A DNA stretch of 64,000 bases from a bacterium (lineage in GTDB: Bacteria; Spirochaetota; Leptospiria; Leptospirales; Leptonemataceae), in contig JANSYA010000006.1 in NCBI GenBank assembly GCA_024742665.1, positions 186,001 to 250,000 of the forward strand. Reading direction: 5' to 3'. Positions within the stretch are counted from its first letter, which is position 1; each line of letters starts with the position of its first letter. Under the pieces are notes generated by a model that did not search any database, was not told the origin of the DNA, and saw nothing but the letters and a program-made list of their open reading frames with translations. A program made the translations under genes and the position numbers. Below are positions 28,001-35,564 of this stretch, one piece after another.

Positions 28001-31000
28001 AGATGCAGGCGCGCCAGGCGCGTCGCGAGGCCCAGCGCTTTCGACCGGAAGACCTGATTCCCTCCGGGCCGATCACTATGGTGTACAGCCAGATGGCGTA
28101 CAGTTCGAATCCGCTGATCGCCAACCACGGCCGCGCGATGGCCGGCCTCAGCTCGCCGACGTACGCCTGGCGCAACGCCCAGCATCACGATGACGGCGCG
28201 AAAGCGTTACTGGTGGCGGAAACGGTCGGCGCCGCTGTAATACAGGGTGCGGGCGTTATCATTCCCGGCCTCGGCAACGCCACCGCGAGCGCGATCATCG
28301 CCGGCTACCAGGCCGCGAAGCAGGGTTATCTGGGATCGCTGAACGGCGGCACGCGCGGCGCCGTCGCCGGCATCGCCAGCGGCGCGGTCGGCGGCCTGGT
28401 GCGTCATTACAGCGGCGGCCTCGCTAACGTTGGTTTTTCGTACTCTTACGAAGACGGCTTCGGCGTTTCCGCCGGCGGCCGGGTGCCCTTCCTTGAATTG
28501 ACCGATGGGGTCGGGCTGAGTCTCGGCGCCTCCGCGTCCTGGAATGAACGGGAGGGCGTCACCCATGCGGGCGCTTCGCTTGGAATCACAGCCGGAATCG
28601 GCGGCCCGGAAGGACCGTCGCTCTTCGCCGGCTTAAACTACGATAGCGATCGCGGAGTGTATGGCAGCGCCGGCATTCAAGATTTCGGTCCCTTCGAGAG
28701 TAGTTCCGCCGCTCTAACATACTCGCCGGAAGAAGGTTATGGCGCGGAATTTAATTTCACCACGGATCACGAGGGGCTTCCTGACGTCTTAAACGGCACC
28801 GGCGGCGTGAGCTATACGGAGAATTCGGGTTTAAGCGCGGGCTTTTACACAGACGAAAACAGCCTGGATCGGCTGGAGCTATCTTATAATGAAAGCGATG
28901 GTCTGACCGGTAATTTCACCGCGCCGGGCGGCGTGGTCAGCTACGGTCCCGACGGCCTGAGCGTGCAGCCGAATACGGCTTACTGGCTGGACTACGCGAG
29001 CGCGGTCGCGGGGCTTCCGGAGCTGGAGATTCCCGAAGTAACGGTCGCGGGCTTCGATCTGGGCTACGATCCGGAGAAAGGTTTCACGGCCGTGCTGCCC
29101 GGCGACGAAGAAGACGTCTTTGCCTGGAACCAAACCGACGGCGCTTCGAGCCCCTATCTGGAATCCCTCGAACAGCAGGCCCAGGATACGGTCGAAACAA
29201 TTGAAAACGCGGGCGGTATCGTAGACCAGGTCGAAGCGATCGTCGGCGTCGTGCAAAACCCCGGCGACTTCATGGACCTCGATCCCTTCGGCGGCGAAAA
29301 TCCTTTTGAAGATTTACCGGATCTGAGCGGCATCTTCGGCGGCGATGAAGACGAAACGGACGGCAGCGTCGAAGTCGCGGGCGGTCCGGACGGCGAAGGC
29401 GAAGCAGGCGGCGAAAGCGGTGCAGGTGAAGGCGGAACCGATGGCGAAGGCGAAGAGCAGATCGCTGGTGGCGGCGCGCCGGATGGGGGCGAAGGAATCG
29501 CCGGGCATCGGGGGGGCGGTTATACCAATTCAGACGGCTACCACATCAGCAGCGAGCACTCGAAAGACCAAATCGAGGCTCTGAACCAACGCTTCGGGAT
29601 CAGCGAATCCACGGTGACGACCGCCGCAGCAACCCTGGCCGGCTGTAACGCGATGGCAATCCCTACAGAGGGCGGCGCGCGCGAACAGGCGCTGCTCGCA
29701 CAAATCAAGTGTTATGCGGGGATCCCCGCACCGCCAGAAGGCATCCTTACCACAGAGGCACCGTCGCTCGAACAGCTGGGAGCCCAAACCTATTCGGAGG
29801 ACTTCATCGCCTTTGTGGAGGCCTCGGAGAACAAAGCCCGCACAGATGCGTGTAAGCAATCAGGCAAACGGCCAGAACACTGCGCGGTCGTAAAGATCAA
29901 GCACTGGACAGTGAACAGCTATCAGGACTCCGCAACTCGCCAGGAATTGCAGATGCAAGCGGAACAACTGAATCGCATTGCAGGTGAACGCGGAGAGCAA
30001 ATTTATAACGTATCTAACGGCGTGGCCACCGTCTCCACTTTCGAGGAGGATCGCGGAACAGAGGTTTACAGAGCCGGCCGCCCGACTCTAAGCACGTCTG
30101 ACGATTTCACCAACGACTGGCTCAAGAATTCGGAAACCGGGAAACTGTACGCCGATCTCAGCGAAGCGGCCGCGGAAGCGGATCTGCGACGTCGCCAGGC
30201 GGAGCGCGAACTCTTTCAGTTGAGTATGAAAGATGAGGCGGAGACTGCGATGAATGCGACCGGCTTCGGCAACCTGTCAAAGACGAAAAAATCGGACCGT
30301 GAAAAAGGACTGGTTGAGTCTTTCGCCGAAGAGGCTTATCAGCTCGCGGTTCAAATGAAAAATACGGTCGCGAATTTCGTAAAGGACGTGGCCAAAAGTG
30401 CGATAAAGGATTTTGACGCTTTCGTCGCGAGCTTAGATAGCTTTATCGCAGACCCGTTCAACGCTGAAAAATTCTTCGGCTTCATGAAAGCAACGTCCGA
30501 CTTCGGCGGCAATCCGGCGATGATTCCGGTGGTGAGCCTGCCGCCGGCCGGTCAAATATTCGGTCGGGGGTTTTCGATCGCCGATCTTGTGACAGCAATG
30601 CATGAGGGAGAAGTCGTTGGATCCGTTGCGGCCCTCTGGGGCGTCCTTTCGGGCACCAAAACCGGGAACCTGATCGAAGACTACGGCGCGAATCAGATTA
30701 CAAAATCAGAACTGGTTCAGGACGTCACTGCTGCAGCCAGCGAGAAGCTAAACAAAATCAGACTGGCGCCTTGCAAGACCTGTGAGACCTGCGTCGTCGC
30801 GGGCACGCCAATTCTTACGCCGTCCGGCGACCGACCGATCGAATCACTACGGGTTGGCGACACTGTCATCGCGTACGATACCGACGCTGGCAAAACAGTC
30901 GAACGCAAAATCACACAGCTACATCGCGATATTACAATTGAATGGTATGATGTCCGGGTCGGCGCGGATACATTAACGGTTACGGATAACCATCCATTCT

Positions 31001-31881
31001 GGCTCCCGGAAATCGGCGAATGGGTACCGGCCCGCGAGCTGAAAGTTGGCACAGTGCTCCAGTCGAAGGACGGTACCGCCGCACGCATCTCGCAGATTAG
31101 TATTCGTAAGCTCCGCCAGAGCGAGCCGATTTACAACGTTGAGGTTGAAGGAGAACACAACTACTTCGCGGGTAAAGGCGCTCTGCTGGTTCATAACGGC
31201 GGCGGCACCAATGGCAAAAATTGCATAGCCTGCTTTTCGGCGATCTGGGAGAAACGATTCGAGGAAATCTGGGAAAATATCAGCGATTACAAGTATGGTA
31301 AGAATCTAAGCTCTACTCCCGGCAGCAGATACGGCAACAACACCGCTGAGAAGGACGTCTTCGAGATGTTCAACGATTCCGATGAATTGCAGGACTTCGT
31401 TCTCGGCATATACAAGGGAAAATCTCTCGGAGTTAACAAAGCTCTTCTGAAGAACAATCTAGAAAACCTAAATCTACTGCATCGCCGCAATATGAACGGC
31501 TCTTTCGGCGTGGACATTGTTGAAGCAAGCGCAGGCACAGTTTCAGGAACACCAGCTTTAATAATGCGACGGGTTGAAGGCTTAAATACCAAGGGCAATT
31601 TGGACATCTTGAAGCGCGACTTCGCAGCTCTCAGAAAAAACCCGTTCGCCAAACGTGAACGCGAACACTTAAAAAAGCAGCTTGAGAGCGTCCGAAACTT
31701 CCTGGAGCCGGATCCCACTGACGTATCAAAGTCCGTTTACGTGAAAGACTTCCAAATGATGATCGATGTAAAATCCGGAGGCCTCACGATTATTGACCCC
31801 GGCGAAGTTATTCCGGGACAACGTAGCGGTGATGCACTTGCCGACATTGATGAGCTTCTGGCCGCCATCACAGGACCTTAA
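25060..31881 (+). CDS. giant secreted Hint-domain polymorphic-toxin-like protein (TIGR04388-like)
   Basis: A protein of 2273 residues, the longest here. A basic, hydrophobic signal peptide (IRFLRSTLLLSGILLTGVFS, cleaved after ARA at 36) precedes about 900 residues of Ala/Gln/Glu-rich helical and coiled sequence. A Gly-rich beta-repeat region follows (about 1120-1310, recurring 'GVSLGASxSWNE'-type strands), then an acidic Gly/Glu linker (about 1428-1487), a helical region, a Hint autoprocessing domain (1911-2046) and a 227-residue C-terminal domain. The extreme length, architecture and genome type match the Leptospira-specific family TIGR04388. Hint plus a variable C-terminus is the hallmark of polymorphic toxins: the Hint domain is expected to release the C-terminal effector. 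The start is uncertain: ATG 25060 is preferred, with GTG 25054 and TTG 25018 in frame and no strong ribosome binding site. The next gene starts immediately after its stop codon. Confidence 0.85.
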   Translation: MLSEKKDCRRIRFLRSTLLLSGILLTGVFSSDVARAQPITIPALTTPTFNPTDFDPYFAAARQERSIPAWQTLIEQAGIVLGSQWETQVDAQIAAELAGVTQSDAFNSPAEYQEYLRRELLIQKQDAFAGWELQAMAAIETERAAFLTGLSSLDPSQAAADSDRAIDAGRSSATAGQQSATDAQSFDELVNSVNQQANSWQEQFSEDYEAGLYQYSQALAGIEQNYNDFVQDLAQKDQEFQSNIAQIEAFENNVRTGIGTQLDALEGSLLTNGVFHTETCDGENVCSLDPNTLNASGTQLQALITSMRAGLQNGTPLSTLSNQMITYLQTSRTQAEADRQNWDTLSSATENLPVFGVSLGGLQDPAVFSIPEVAAIDEYFLGAHSRIATITRQRSAQPSYRTITINSANALAYTPPGLIPIQVPVFSTVTRQGEWYSVANRGALSFDHTVVPVITDPIVTRIAESEIQIHVTYTWQDTNAQANRDRWAGYVSDMDAVLAQWQNTILPAANTWETQKNTYAANYTAWQTQAQAQQATALATTEQNRELVIADRNRFISTSEAAYRDGQNAWRDIAKDVVAARESAGDLSVASTNIIDRIQQIGGAPGLGNNLTEIMRNLGTLPEPSQEFLNRTRAPLPELQNLSTVARGLQTSLIGAANYSLTSATQESFERERDKARDSLVKLLQTSRLAKTSDGSIALSLLMQRVDPAHRTRLQALGQEELVRHINGTLGLAADSDLTVNSVQIFAQLTGTEFEKPIGELIAARRADADAAIWTVQEIDGGKLRATRQIKDGNAFQRFGGDGTRADGYIAGQQEQVMEFAAPAVMRLADTDGLFEAWETSTILDNADDQLKQFAGHAKEQSSAVWNAGARADAYRSAKDAQYNLNVQNQTFIASIIKAALTSAFTGGNAIEGASGVVRSRVMGPIYSALETATGIPAGIWGSLAGGADLEQAVISHGFSMLEEATGMQGLAHMLQQEWGKMQARQARREAQRFRPEDLIPSGPITMVYSQMAYSSNPLIANHGRAMAGLSSPTYAWRNAQHHDDGAKALLVAETVGAAVIQGAGVIIPGLGNATASAIIAGYQAAKQGYLGSLNGGTRGAVAGIASGAVGGLVRHYSGGLANVGFSYSYEDGFGVSAGGRVPFLELTDGVGLSLGASASWNEREGVTHAGASLGITAGIGGPEGPSLFAGLNYDSDRGVYGSAGIQDFGPFESSSAALTYSPEEGYGAEFNFTTDHEGLPDVLNGTGGVSYTENSGLSAGFYTDENSLDRLELSYNESDGLTGNFTAPGGVVSYGPDGLSVQPNTAYWLDYASAVAGLPELEIPEVTVAGFDLGYDPEKGFTAVLPGDEEDVFAWNQTDGASSPYLESLEQQAQDTVETIENAGGIVDQVEAIVGVVQNPGDFMDLDPFGGENPFEDLPDLSGIFGGDEDETDGSVEVAGGPDGEGEAGGESGAGEGGTDGEGEEQIAGGGAPDGGEGIAGHRGGGYTNSDGYHISSEHSKDQIEALNQRFGISESTVTTAAATLAGCNAMAIPTEGGAREQALLAQIKCYAGIPAPPEGILTTEAPSLEQLGAQTYSEDFIAFVEASENKARTDACKQSGKRPEHCAVVKIKHWTVNSYQDSATRQELQMQAEQLNRIAGERGEQIYNVSNGVATVSTFEEDRGTEVYRAGRPTLSTSDDFTNDWLKNSETGKLYADLSEAAAEADLRRRQAERELFQLSMKDEAETAMNATGFGNLSKTKKSDREKGLVESFAEEAYQLAVQMKNTVANFVKDVAKSAIKDFDAFVASLDSFIADPFNAEKFFGFMKATSDFGGNPAMIPVVSLPPAGQIFGRGFSIADLVTAMHEGEVVGSVAALWGVLSGTKTGNLIEDYGANQITKSELVQDVTAAASEKLNKIRLAPCKTCETCVVAGTPILTPSGDRPIESLRVGDTVIAYDTDAGKTVERKITQLHRDITIEWYDVRVGADTLTVTDNHPFWLPEIGEWVPARELKVGTVLQSKDGTAARISQISIRKLRQSEPIYNVEVEGEHNYFAGKGALLVHNGGGTNGKNCIACFSAIWEKRFEEIWENISDYKYGKNLSSTPGSRYGNNTAEKDVFEMFNDSDELQDFVLGIYKGKSLGVNKALLKNNLENLNLLHRRNMNGSFGVDIVEASAGTVSGTPALIMRRVEGLNTKGNLDILKRDFAALRKNPFAKREREHLKKQLESVRNFLEPDPTDVSKSVYVKDFQMMIDVKSGGLTIIDPGEVIPGQRSGDALADIDELLAAITGP
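30790..31197 (+). other. Hint (hedgehog/intein) autoprocessing domain of the giant protein
   Basis: Residues 1911-2046 of the giant protein. The nucleophilic Cys1911 opens block A (CVVAGTPILTPSG), VGDTVIAYD follows, block B supplies TDNHPFW (about 1975-1981), and the domain closes with NYFAGKGALLVHN, whose His2045-Asn2046 is the splice-type terminus. A Cys cluster, CKTCETC, directly precedes the domain (Cys1905, 1908 and 1911). All residues needed for N-terminal acyl shift and C-terminal cleavage chemistry are present. With no second ligatable extein signature, cleavage rather than splicing is expected. Confidence 0.9.
31198..31881 (+). other. variable C-terminal (putative toxin) domain of the giant protein
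   Basis: Residues 2047-2273, following the Hint domain. Base usage is visibly richer in A and T at third positions than in the N-terminal two-thirds, and the composition continues into the next gene. Weak kinase-like features can be seen: SGTPALIMRRVEGLN resembles the hinge strand, and VKDFQMMIDVKSGGLTIIDPG resembles the catalytic-loop to DFG region of aminoglycoside/choline kinase-like folds, with DPG instead of DFG and no clear Asn. No nuclease, ADP-ribosyltransferase or deaminase motif was recognised. Toxicity is inferred from position only. Confidence 0.5.
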
Positions 31882-32529
31882 ATGAAACAAGAATCTGACA
31901 GCGACAATTCAATCGCTCATGAGTGGGGCCTGATACTCGAATCCGATAAAGAACTCCGAAAAATGCTGGGCAAACGAGTAGCCAATATTTCCCGAATCGT
32001 TGAGACATCCATGGGATCTACAGAAATTTTCTTCAGGTCTTTCAGAAGAACTTTCAAGGAACTGCCCCAGGAAAACACCCTGGCAAGAATTGCACAGAGT
32101 TTGAATATCATCGCGATCCAAGTCGAATCCGGTGAAACTTTGTGCATGTTTTTCGATCGCCCTTCAAGAAATTTAATTGTACGCACACTGCCGAAATCGA
32201 CCACGAAGCAGCAGTTGACAAAGCTATTCGAGATCGAGGGAAATTGGATCAATCTCTCAATCACCGAGTATCCGGACTACGCGGATGAATTTTTGAAAGA
32301 ATCTATCGGAAAGACAATAGCGGGATTCGAAATCTACTACAATGATCCGCACGAATTTGGAAACGAGGCCAGCGGCGTACGCATACATTTCAACGATCAA
32401 TCCAGTATCTTAGCAGGCCACAGTCTGGAACTTGAGCCGAACCCATTTATTGGGCATGCTTTTTTCTTATTGCCCCAGGACACAAAGCTGGATCCCAAGA
32501 AAATCGAATCGACTCTGATCATAAATTAG
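31882..32529 (+). CDS. putative immunity protein paired with the giant toxin-like protein
   Basis: A 215-residue cytoplasmic protein without signal peptide or membrane helix. Its ATG directly abuts the TAA of the giant gene, with AGGA seven bases upstream inside that gene, so the two are translationally linked. The sequence is a mixed alpha/beta domain, acidic, with motifs FFRSFRRTFKELP, LNIIAIQVESGETLCMFF and GFEIYYNDPHEFGNEASG that match no family I know. AT-rich codon use sets it, like the toxin-like C-terminus, apart from the flanking genes. Position, size and composition are those of immunity genes in polymorphic toxin systems; direct evidence of neutralisation is absent. Confidence 0.6.
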   Translation: MKQESDSDNSIAHEWGLILESDKELRKMLGKRVANISRIVETSMGSTEIFFRSFRRTFKELPQENTLARIAQSLNIIAIQVESGETLCMFFDRPSRNLIVRTLPKSTTKQQLTKLFEIEGNWINLSITEYPDYADEFLKESIGKTIAGFEIYYNDPHEFGNEASGVRIHFNDQSSILAGHSLELEPNPFIGHAFFLLPQDTKLDPKKIESTLIIN

Positions 32530-32585
32530 ATTTCGGACTCACTCCTGAAAAATTCAATACACCGGCAATAAACCTGACTCGAATC

Positions 32586-33539
32586 ATGACTAATAAAAGT
32601 TGCGTCGCCACTCTGCCCATTCTTCTCTTAGCACTCCTCCTCGCCTGCGGACCCGCCGGCGATTGCGTCGAAAACGACTGCCAGAACGGCCCCGGCGTCA
32701 TGGAATTTCCAGACGGTTCCATCTATCGCGGGCAATTCGTCGACGGCGAGATGGTCCACGGCATGCTGGCGGATGCAGACGGCGATATCTATACCGGCGA
32801 CTTCGCGGACGGCGAACGCAACGGCTACGGCACATACAACTATAGAGAGACGGGCGGCACTTATACCGGTCAGTTTCAAGACGGCGACTCGGAGGGCTTC
32901 GGCCATTACGGCTTTGCGAATACCGAATTCAGCGACACCTATGTCGGCGAATGGAAAGGCAACGTGCGCCACGGCTTCGGGGAATACTTCCATCACGACG
33001 ACGGTCGGCGTTATGTCGGACAGATGCGAGACAATCGCTTCGAGGGCTTCGGCCTATTCGAAAGAGTTCTGAAAGGCAGCATCGATCCGTACGAGTTTCG
33101 CTACGTCGGGACATTCAAAGCGAATCAAATGCACGGCCAGGGCGTCATGAGCTGGCGCGACGGACGGCGATTTAACGGCGAGTGGCTCGACGGTCAGATG
33201 GTCCGCGGAGTTCTTTCGTACGAAGCTCCGCATGCACTGCAGGGCGATGTATATATCGGCCCGCTGCTGGACAATGAACCCGACGGAGACGGCACTTATG
33301 TTTTTCGAGACGGCCGCCGATACACAGGAAAATTTCGCAGCGGAAGATTTCACGGCCAGGGCGTTCTGACCTATCCGGGCGAGCTCGTCGCTTATCTTCG
33401 GTACGTCGGCGAATTCAGCCTGGGCGAATTTCACGGAGCCGGCAGCCTGTACTTCAAAGACGGGCGCATTCAGACGGGGTATTTTGCCGACGGTAAATTC
33501 ATCGGCGACACTCCCGCAACGGGTGAGGAAGACCAATGA
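32586..33539 (+). CDS. MORN-repeat lipoprotein
   Basis: A 317-residue lipoprotein. The leader ends in LALLLACGPAG, a good lipobox with Cys21. The rest consists of about eleven MORN-type repeats of 21-28 residues (pattern YxGxFxDGxxxGxGxxxxxDG), for example RRYTGKFRSGRFHGQGVLTY and DIYTGDFADGERNGYGTYNY, forming a continuous beta-sheet ribbon used for protein or lipid contact. It begins 57 bp after the immunity candidate and its stop overlaps the next start (ATGA), so it heads an envelope gene pair. The function is unknown; MORN lipoproteins are common in spirochaetes. Confidence 0.9.
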   Translation: MTNKSCVATLPILLLALLLACGPAGDCVENDCQNGPGVMEFPDGSIYRGQFVDGEMVHGMLADADGDIYTGDFADGERNGYGTYNYRETGGTYTGQFQDGDSEGFGHYGFANTEFSDTYVGEWKGNVRHGFGEYFHHDDGRRYVGQMRDNRFEGFGLFERVLKGSIDPYEFRYVGTFKANQMHGQGVMSWRDGRRFNGEWLDGQMVRGVLSYEAPHALQGDVYIGPLLDNEPDGDGTYVFRDGRRYTGKFRSGRFHGQGVLTYPGELVAYLRYVGEFSLGEFHGAGSLYFKDGRIQTGYFADGKFIGDTPATGEEDQ

Positions 33540-34231
33540 AGGCTCTGGCCCTGTGTCGCGATATTACCGTGAGCGGCTTTCGTACATTCGCTGAGAATCC
33601 CTGGCGATCCATGGGGGTAGTTTTGCTCTTCCTGCTCTGTTTTTTCGCCGCGAATCAAATTGTCCGTTTTGCGGCGCAGTCTCTGAGTGGCGTCCCCGTC
33701 GCAGGCAGCCTGCTATTCGGACTCCTCTCTGCCGCTATTACGGGCTACCTGATGGCGGGATTGCTTCTTTTTCACCTCAGCATCCTTTCCAATACGCGCG
33801 GAGAGATTCGCCAGCTTTTCCAGGCCGGCCCTTACCTTTTACGAATCCTGGGCCTACAGCTTCTGAGCTCAGCCGCTTTTATATTATTCCTGGCTCCCGC
33901 GCTGATAGCCGTCGCAAATTTTCCGCAGGATCGCTGGCCTATGGTTCTCCTGTATACGAGTCTGATCCCCGCGATCTGGTTTACAATTCGAAACTCTTTA
34001 TCTGTATTGATTCTCCTGCATGAAAATACAGGCATCCTCTCGGCGATCATCCGCTCTTTCGCATACAGCAAGAATCGCGTCTGGCTGCTGGTTTTGAATT
34101 TTTTCATTCTCGTAATCGTTTATTTGAGCGGCTTCCTATTGCTGGGCGTGGGGGTACTGGCTACTGCGTCGATCAGTATGTCGATGTACTGCCAGCTGTA
34201 CGCTTCCTGCGCGTCCGAAACAGCGACGTGA
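33536..34231 (+). CDS. multi-spanning membrane protein of unknown function
   Basis: A 231-residue protein with five to six predicted membrane helices (about residues 25-47, 55-85, 100-125, 135-160, 185-215), overlapping the MORN lipoprotein gene by four bases. The arrangement (helix pairs with NPWRSMGVVLLFLL near the start and an amphipathic SFAYSKNRVWLL between helices) resembles small DUF975/glycerophosphodiesterase-membrane-domain proteins, but no family can be named with confidence. Coupling suggests a complex or shared role with the MORN lipoprotein at the envelope. Confidence 0.75.
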   Translation: MKALALCRDITVSGFRTFAENPWRSMGVVLLFLLCFFAANQIVRFAAQSLSGVPVAGSLLFGLLSAAITGYLMAGLLLFHLSILSNTRGEIRQLFQAGPYLLRILGLQLLSSAAFILFLAPALIAVANFPQDRWPMVLLYTSLIPAIWFTIRNSLSVLILLHENTGILSAIIRSFAYSKNRVWLLVLNFFILVIVYLSGFLLLGVGVLATASISMSMYCQLYASCASETAT

Positions 34232-34306
34232 ATCCAGCATGTCGAAGTGAAACAATAATCGAACTTAGAGTCCCCCAAAAAATTTGAGTCATCCGATCAA
34301 TCCAAC

Positions 34307-34915
34307 ATGCAATCCATCAAATCCCTATTCATCAACCCAACGCGCTTCTTCGAGAACCATCCGCCGGAACATCTGCGCCGCAGTTTTTGGATCATCGCGG
34401 CCACGCTGGCCGGCGCCGGACTGTTACTCGCGGTGATCAGCTATCTGAATATCGCGGCCATTCACGCGCAGTACACAGGCAAGTTTTCGGTCGAGGATCT
34501 TCCCTCTCCGTGGCAGCGGCTGCTCTTTCCGGTGATCTGGCTTTTCATCGTAACATTAAACTCCATCTTTCGTTTTCTTACGACACGCGTGCTGGGCGAC
34601 ACGGCCGACTTCGCGACGATCGCTCATATTTGCCTGCACTCCGCCGCGCCGCTAATGCTCGCCGGATTTCTGATCGGCGTATGGACCGCGATCTTTCCGA
34701 TCGGACCGAATGAAGTCTTCACCCGCGGCGGCTTCGCCCTCGTCGCCTTTCTACTTATGTTCATCTATGAAGGCTGGATCTGCATCGCCGGCTTGCGCGT
34801 CTACTTACAGCAAAATACCGGCCGCGCGATTCTTACCTGGCTTGCGCCTTTCGCCGGCTGGTGCGGCTGCGTCGCCGTGCCGATCGCGATCCTGTACATC
34901 GCCCTGCAGCTGTAA
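34307..34915 (+). CDS. YIP1-family membrane protein
   Basis: A 202-residue membrane protein with five hydrophobic segments. The start (SLFINPTRFFENHPPEH) and helix pattern, with a short amphipathic N-terminus, helices at about 27-48, 68-90, 103-130, 140-165 and 178-202, and conserved small residues (ICLHSAAPLMLAGF), match bacterial YIP1 domain proteins. The role in bacteria is unclear. It lies 75 bp after the previous membrane protein on the same strand and probably belongs to the same transcript. It is convergent with the gene at 34964-35455. Confidence 0.78.
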   Translation: MQSIKSLFINPTRFFENHPPEHLRRSFWIIAATLAGAGLLLAVISYLNIAAIHAQYTGKFSVEDLPSPWQRLLFPVIWLFIVTLNSIFRFLTTRVLGDTADFATIAHICLHSAAPLMLAGFLIGVWTAIFPIGPNEVFTRGGFALVAFLLMFIYEGWICIAGLRVYLQQNTGRAILTWLAPFAGWCGCVAVPIAILYIALQL

Positions 34916-34963
34916 ATCACACCTGCATATTCGCCGGCAGGCATCGCTCTCCCGCGCTACGCC

Positions 34964-35455
34964 TTAATCCACAAACAACGAATCATCTAACATTAGTTCG
35001 ATCGCCATGTCGCCCGGCGCGCCGGGGCCGATTTCGTATAGATCTTCCGGCAGCACGCGGGCGGTCGCCGGGCCGGCCGTATACAAATCAGTCAAACAGG
35101 TGACGTGGTGCACGGGATGTTCCGGCTCTTCGCACCGATTCGCGCGTTCCAGGCTGATCCCGTCTTCATGCACATAGGCCGTGGAGAGACGACCGCCGCC
35201 CAGCTGCACTTCCAGCACGACGTAATAGATCCGCGCGCCCAGATCCCGCAGATAGACTCGCAGGCCGCCGGCATCCGCGACGGCGGCGGACTTGCGCATG
35301 AAGTGCAGCTCCGGCTCGCTGTATTCGCGAAAGCGTCCGCTGCGCTCGTCGAAATGCAGCAGCAGTCGCAGCATCTCTTGAAACTCTTTTTTGCGATCGA
35401 CGATCTCTTTCCAGACGGTCGTTTCGGTTTCGAATAAACTCGCGTTCTCTCTCAC
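34964..35455 (-). CDS. conserved protein of unknown function, partner of AAA+ gene
   Basis: A 163-residue soluble protein with no recognised domain. An N-terminal helix (KEIVDRKKEFQEMLRLLLHFDE) is followed by beta-rich sequence (GLRVYLRDLGARIYYVVLEVQLGG, CLTDLYTAGPATARVLPEDLYEIG) ending in an acidic tail (LMLDDSLFVD). The start is taken as GTG 35455 because GGAGGA lies upstream at good spacing; the frame stays open to 35629 but would then overlap the AAA+ gene. It lies 109 bp downstream of the ATPase on the same strand and could be its substrate or adaptor, which is inference from position only. Confidence 0.65.
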   Translation of the reverse strand: MRENASLFETETTVWKEIVDRKKEFQEMLRLLLHFDERSGRFREYSEPELHFMRKSAAVADAGGLRVYLRDLGARIYYVVLEVQLGGGRLSTAYVHEDGISLERANRCEEPEHPVHHVTCLTDLYTAGPATARVLPEDLYEIGPGAPGDMAIELMLDDSLFVD

Positions 35456-35564
35456 TCTGGCTCCTCCGCATCGCGCCGGCCGATTCAGGTTCCGGGCAGG
35501 CGATACACACGAGGCGCGAGCGAAGCCGCGATCGTTCCGTTTTTCGTTCGGTTTTCGTTCTGTA

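Noticed and set aside
29345..29584. Lys/Ala-rich 79-codon frame as a histone-like gene
   Set aside because: It is an alternative frame of the acidic Gly/Glu linker of the giant protein; its composition follows from the repeat, and it has no ribosome binding site.
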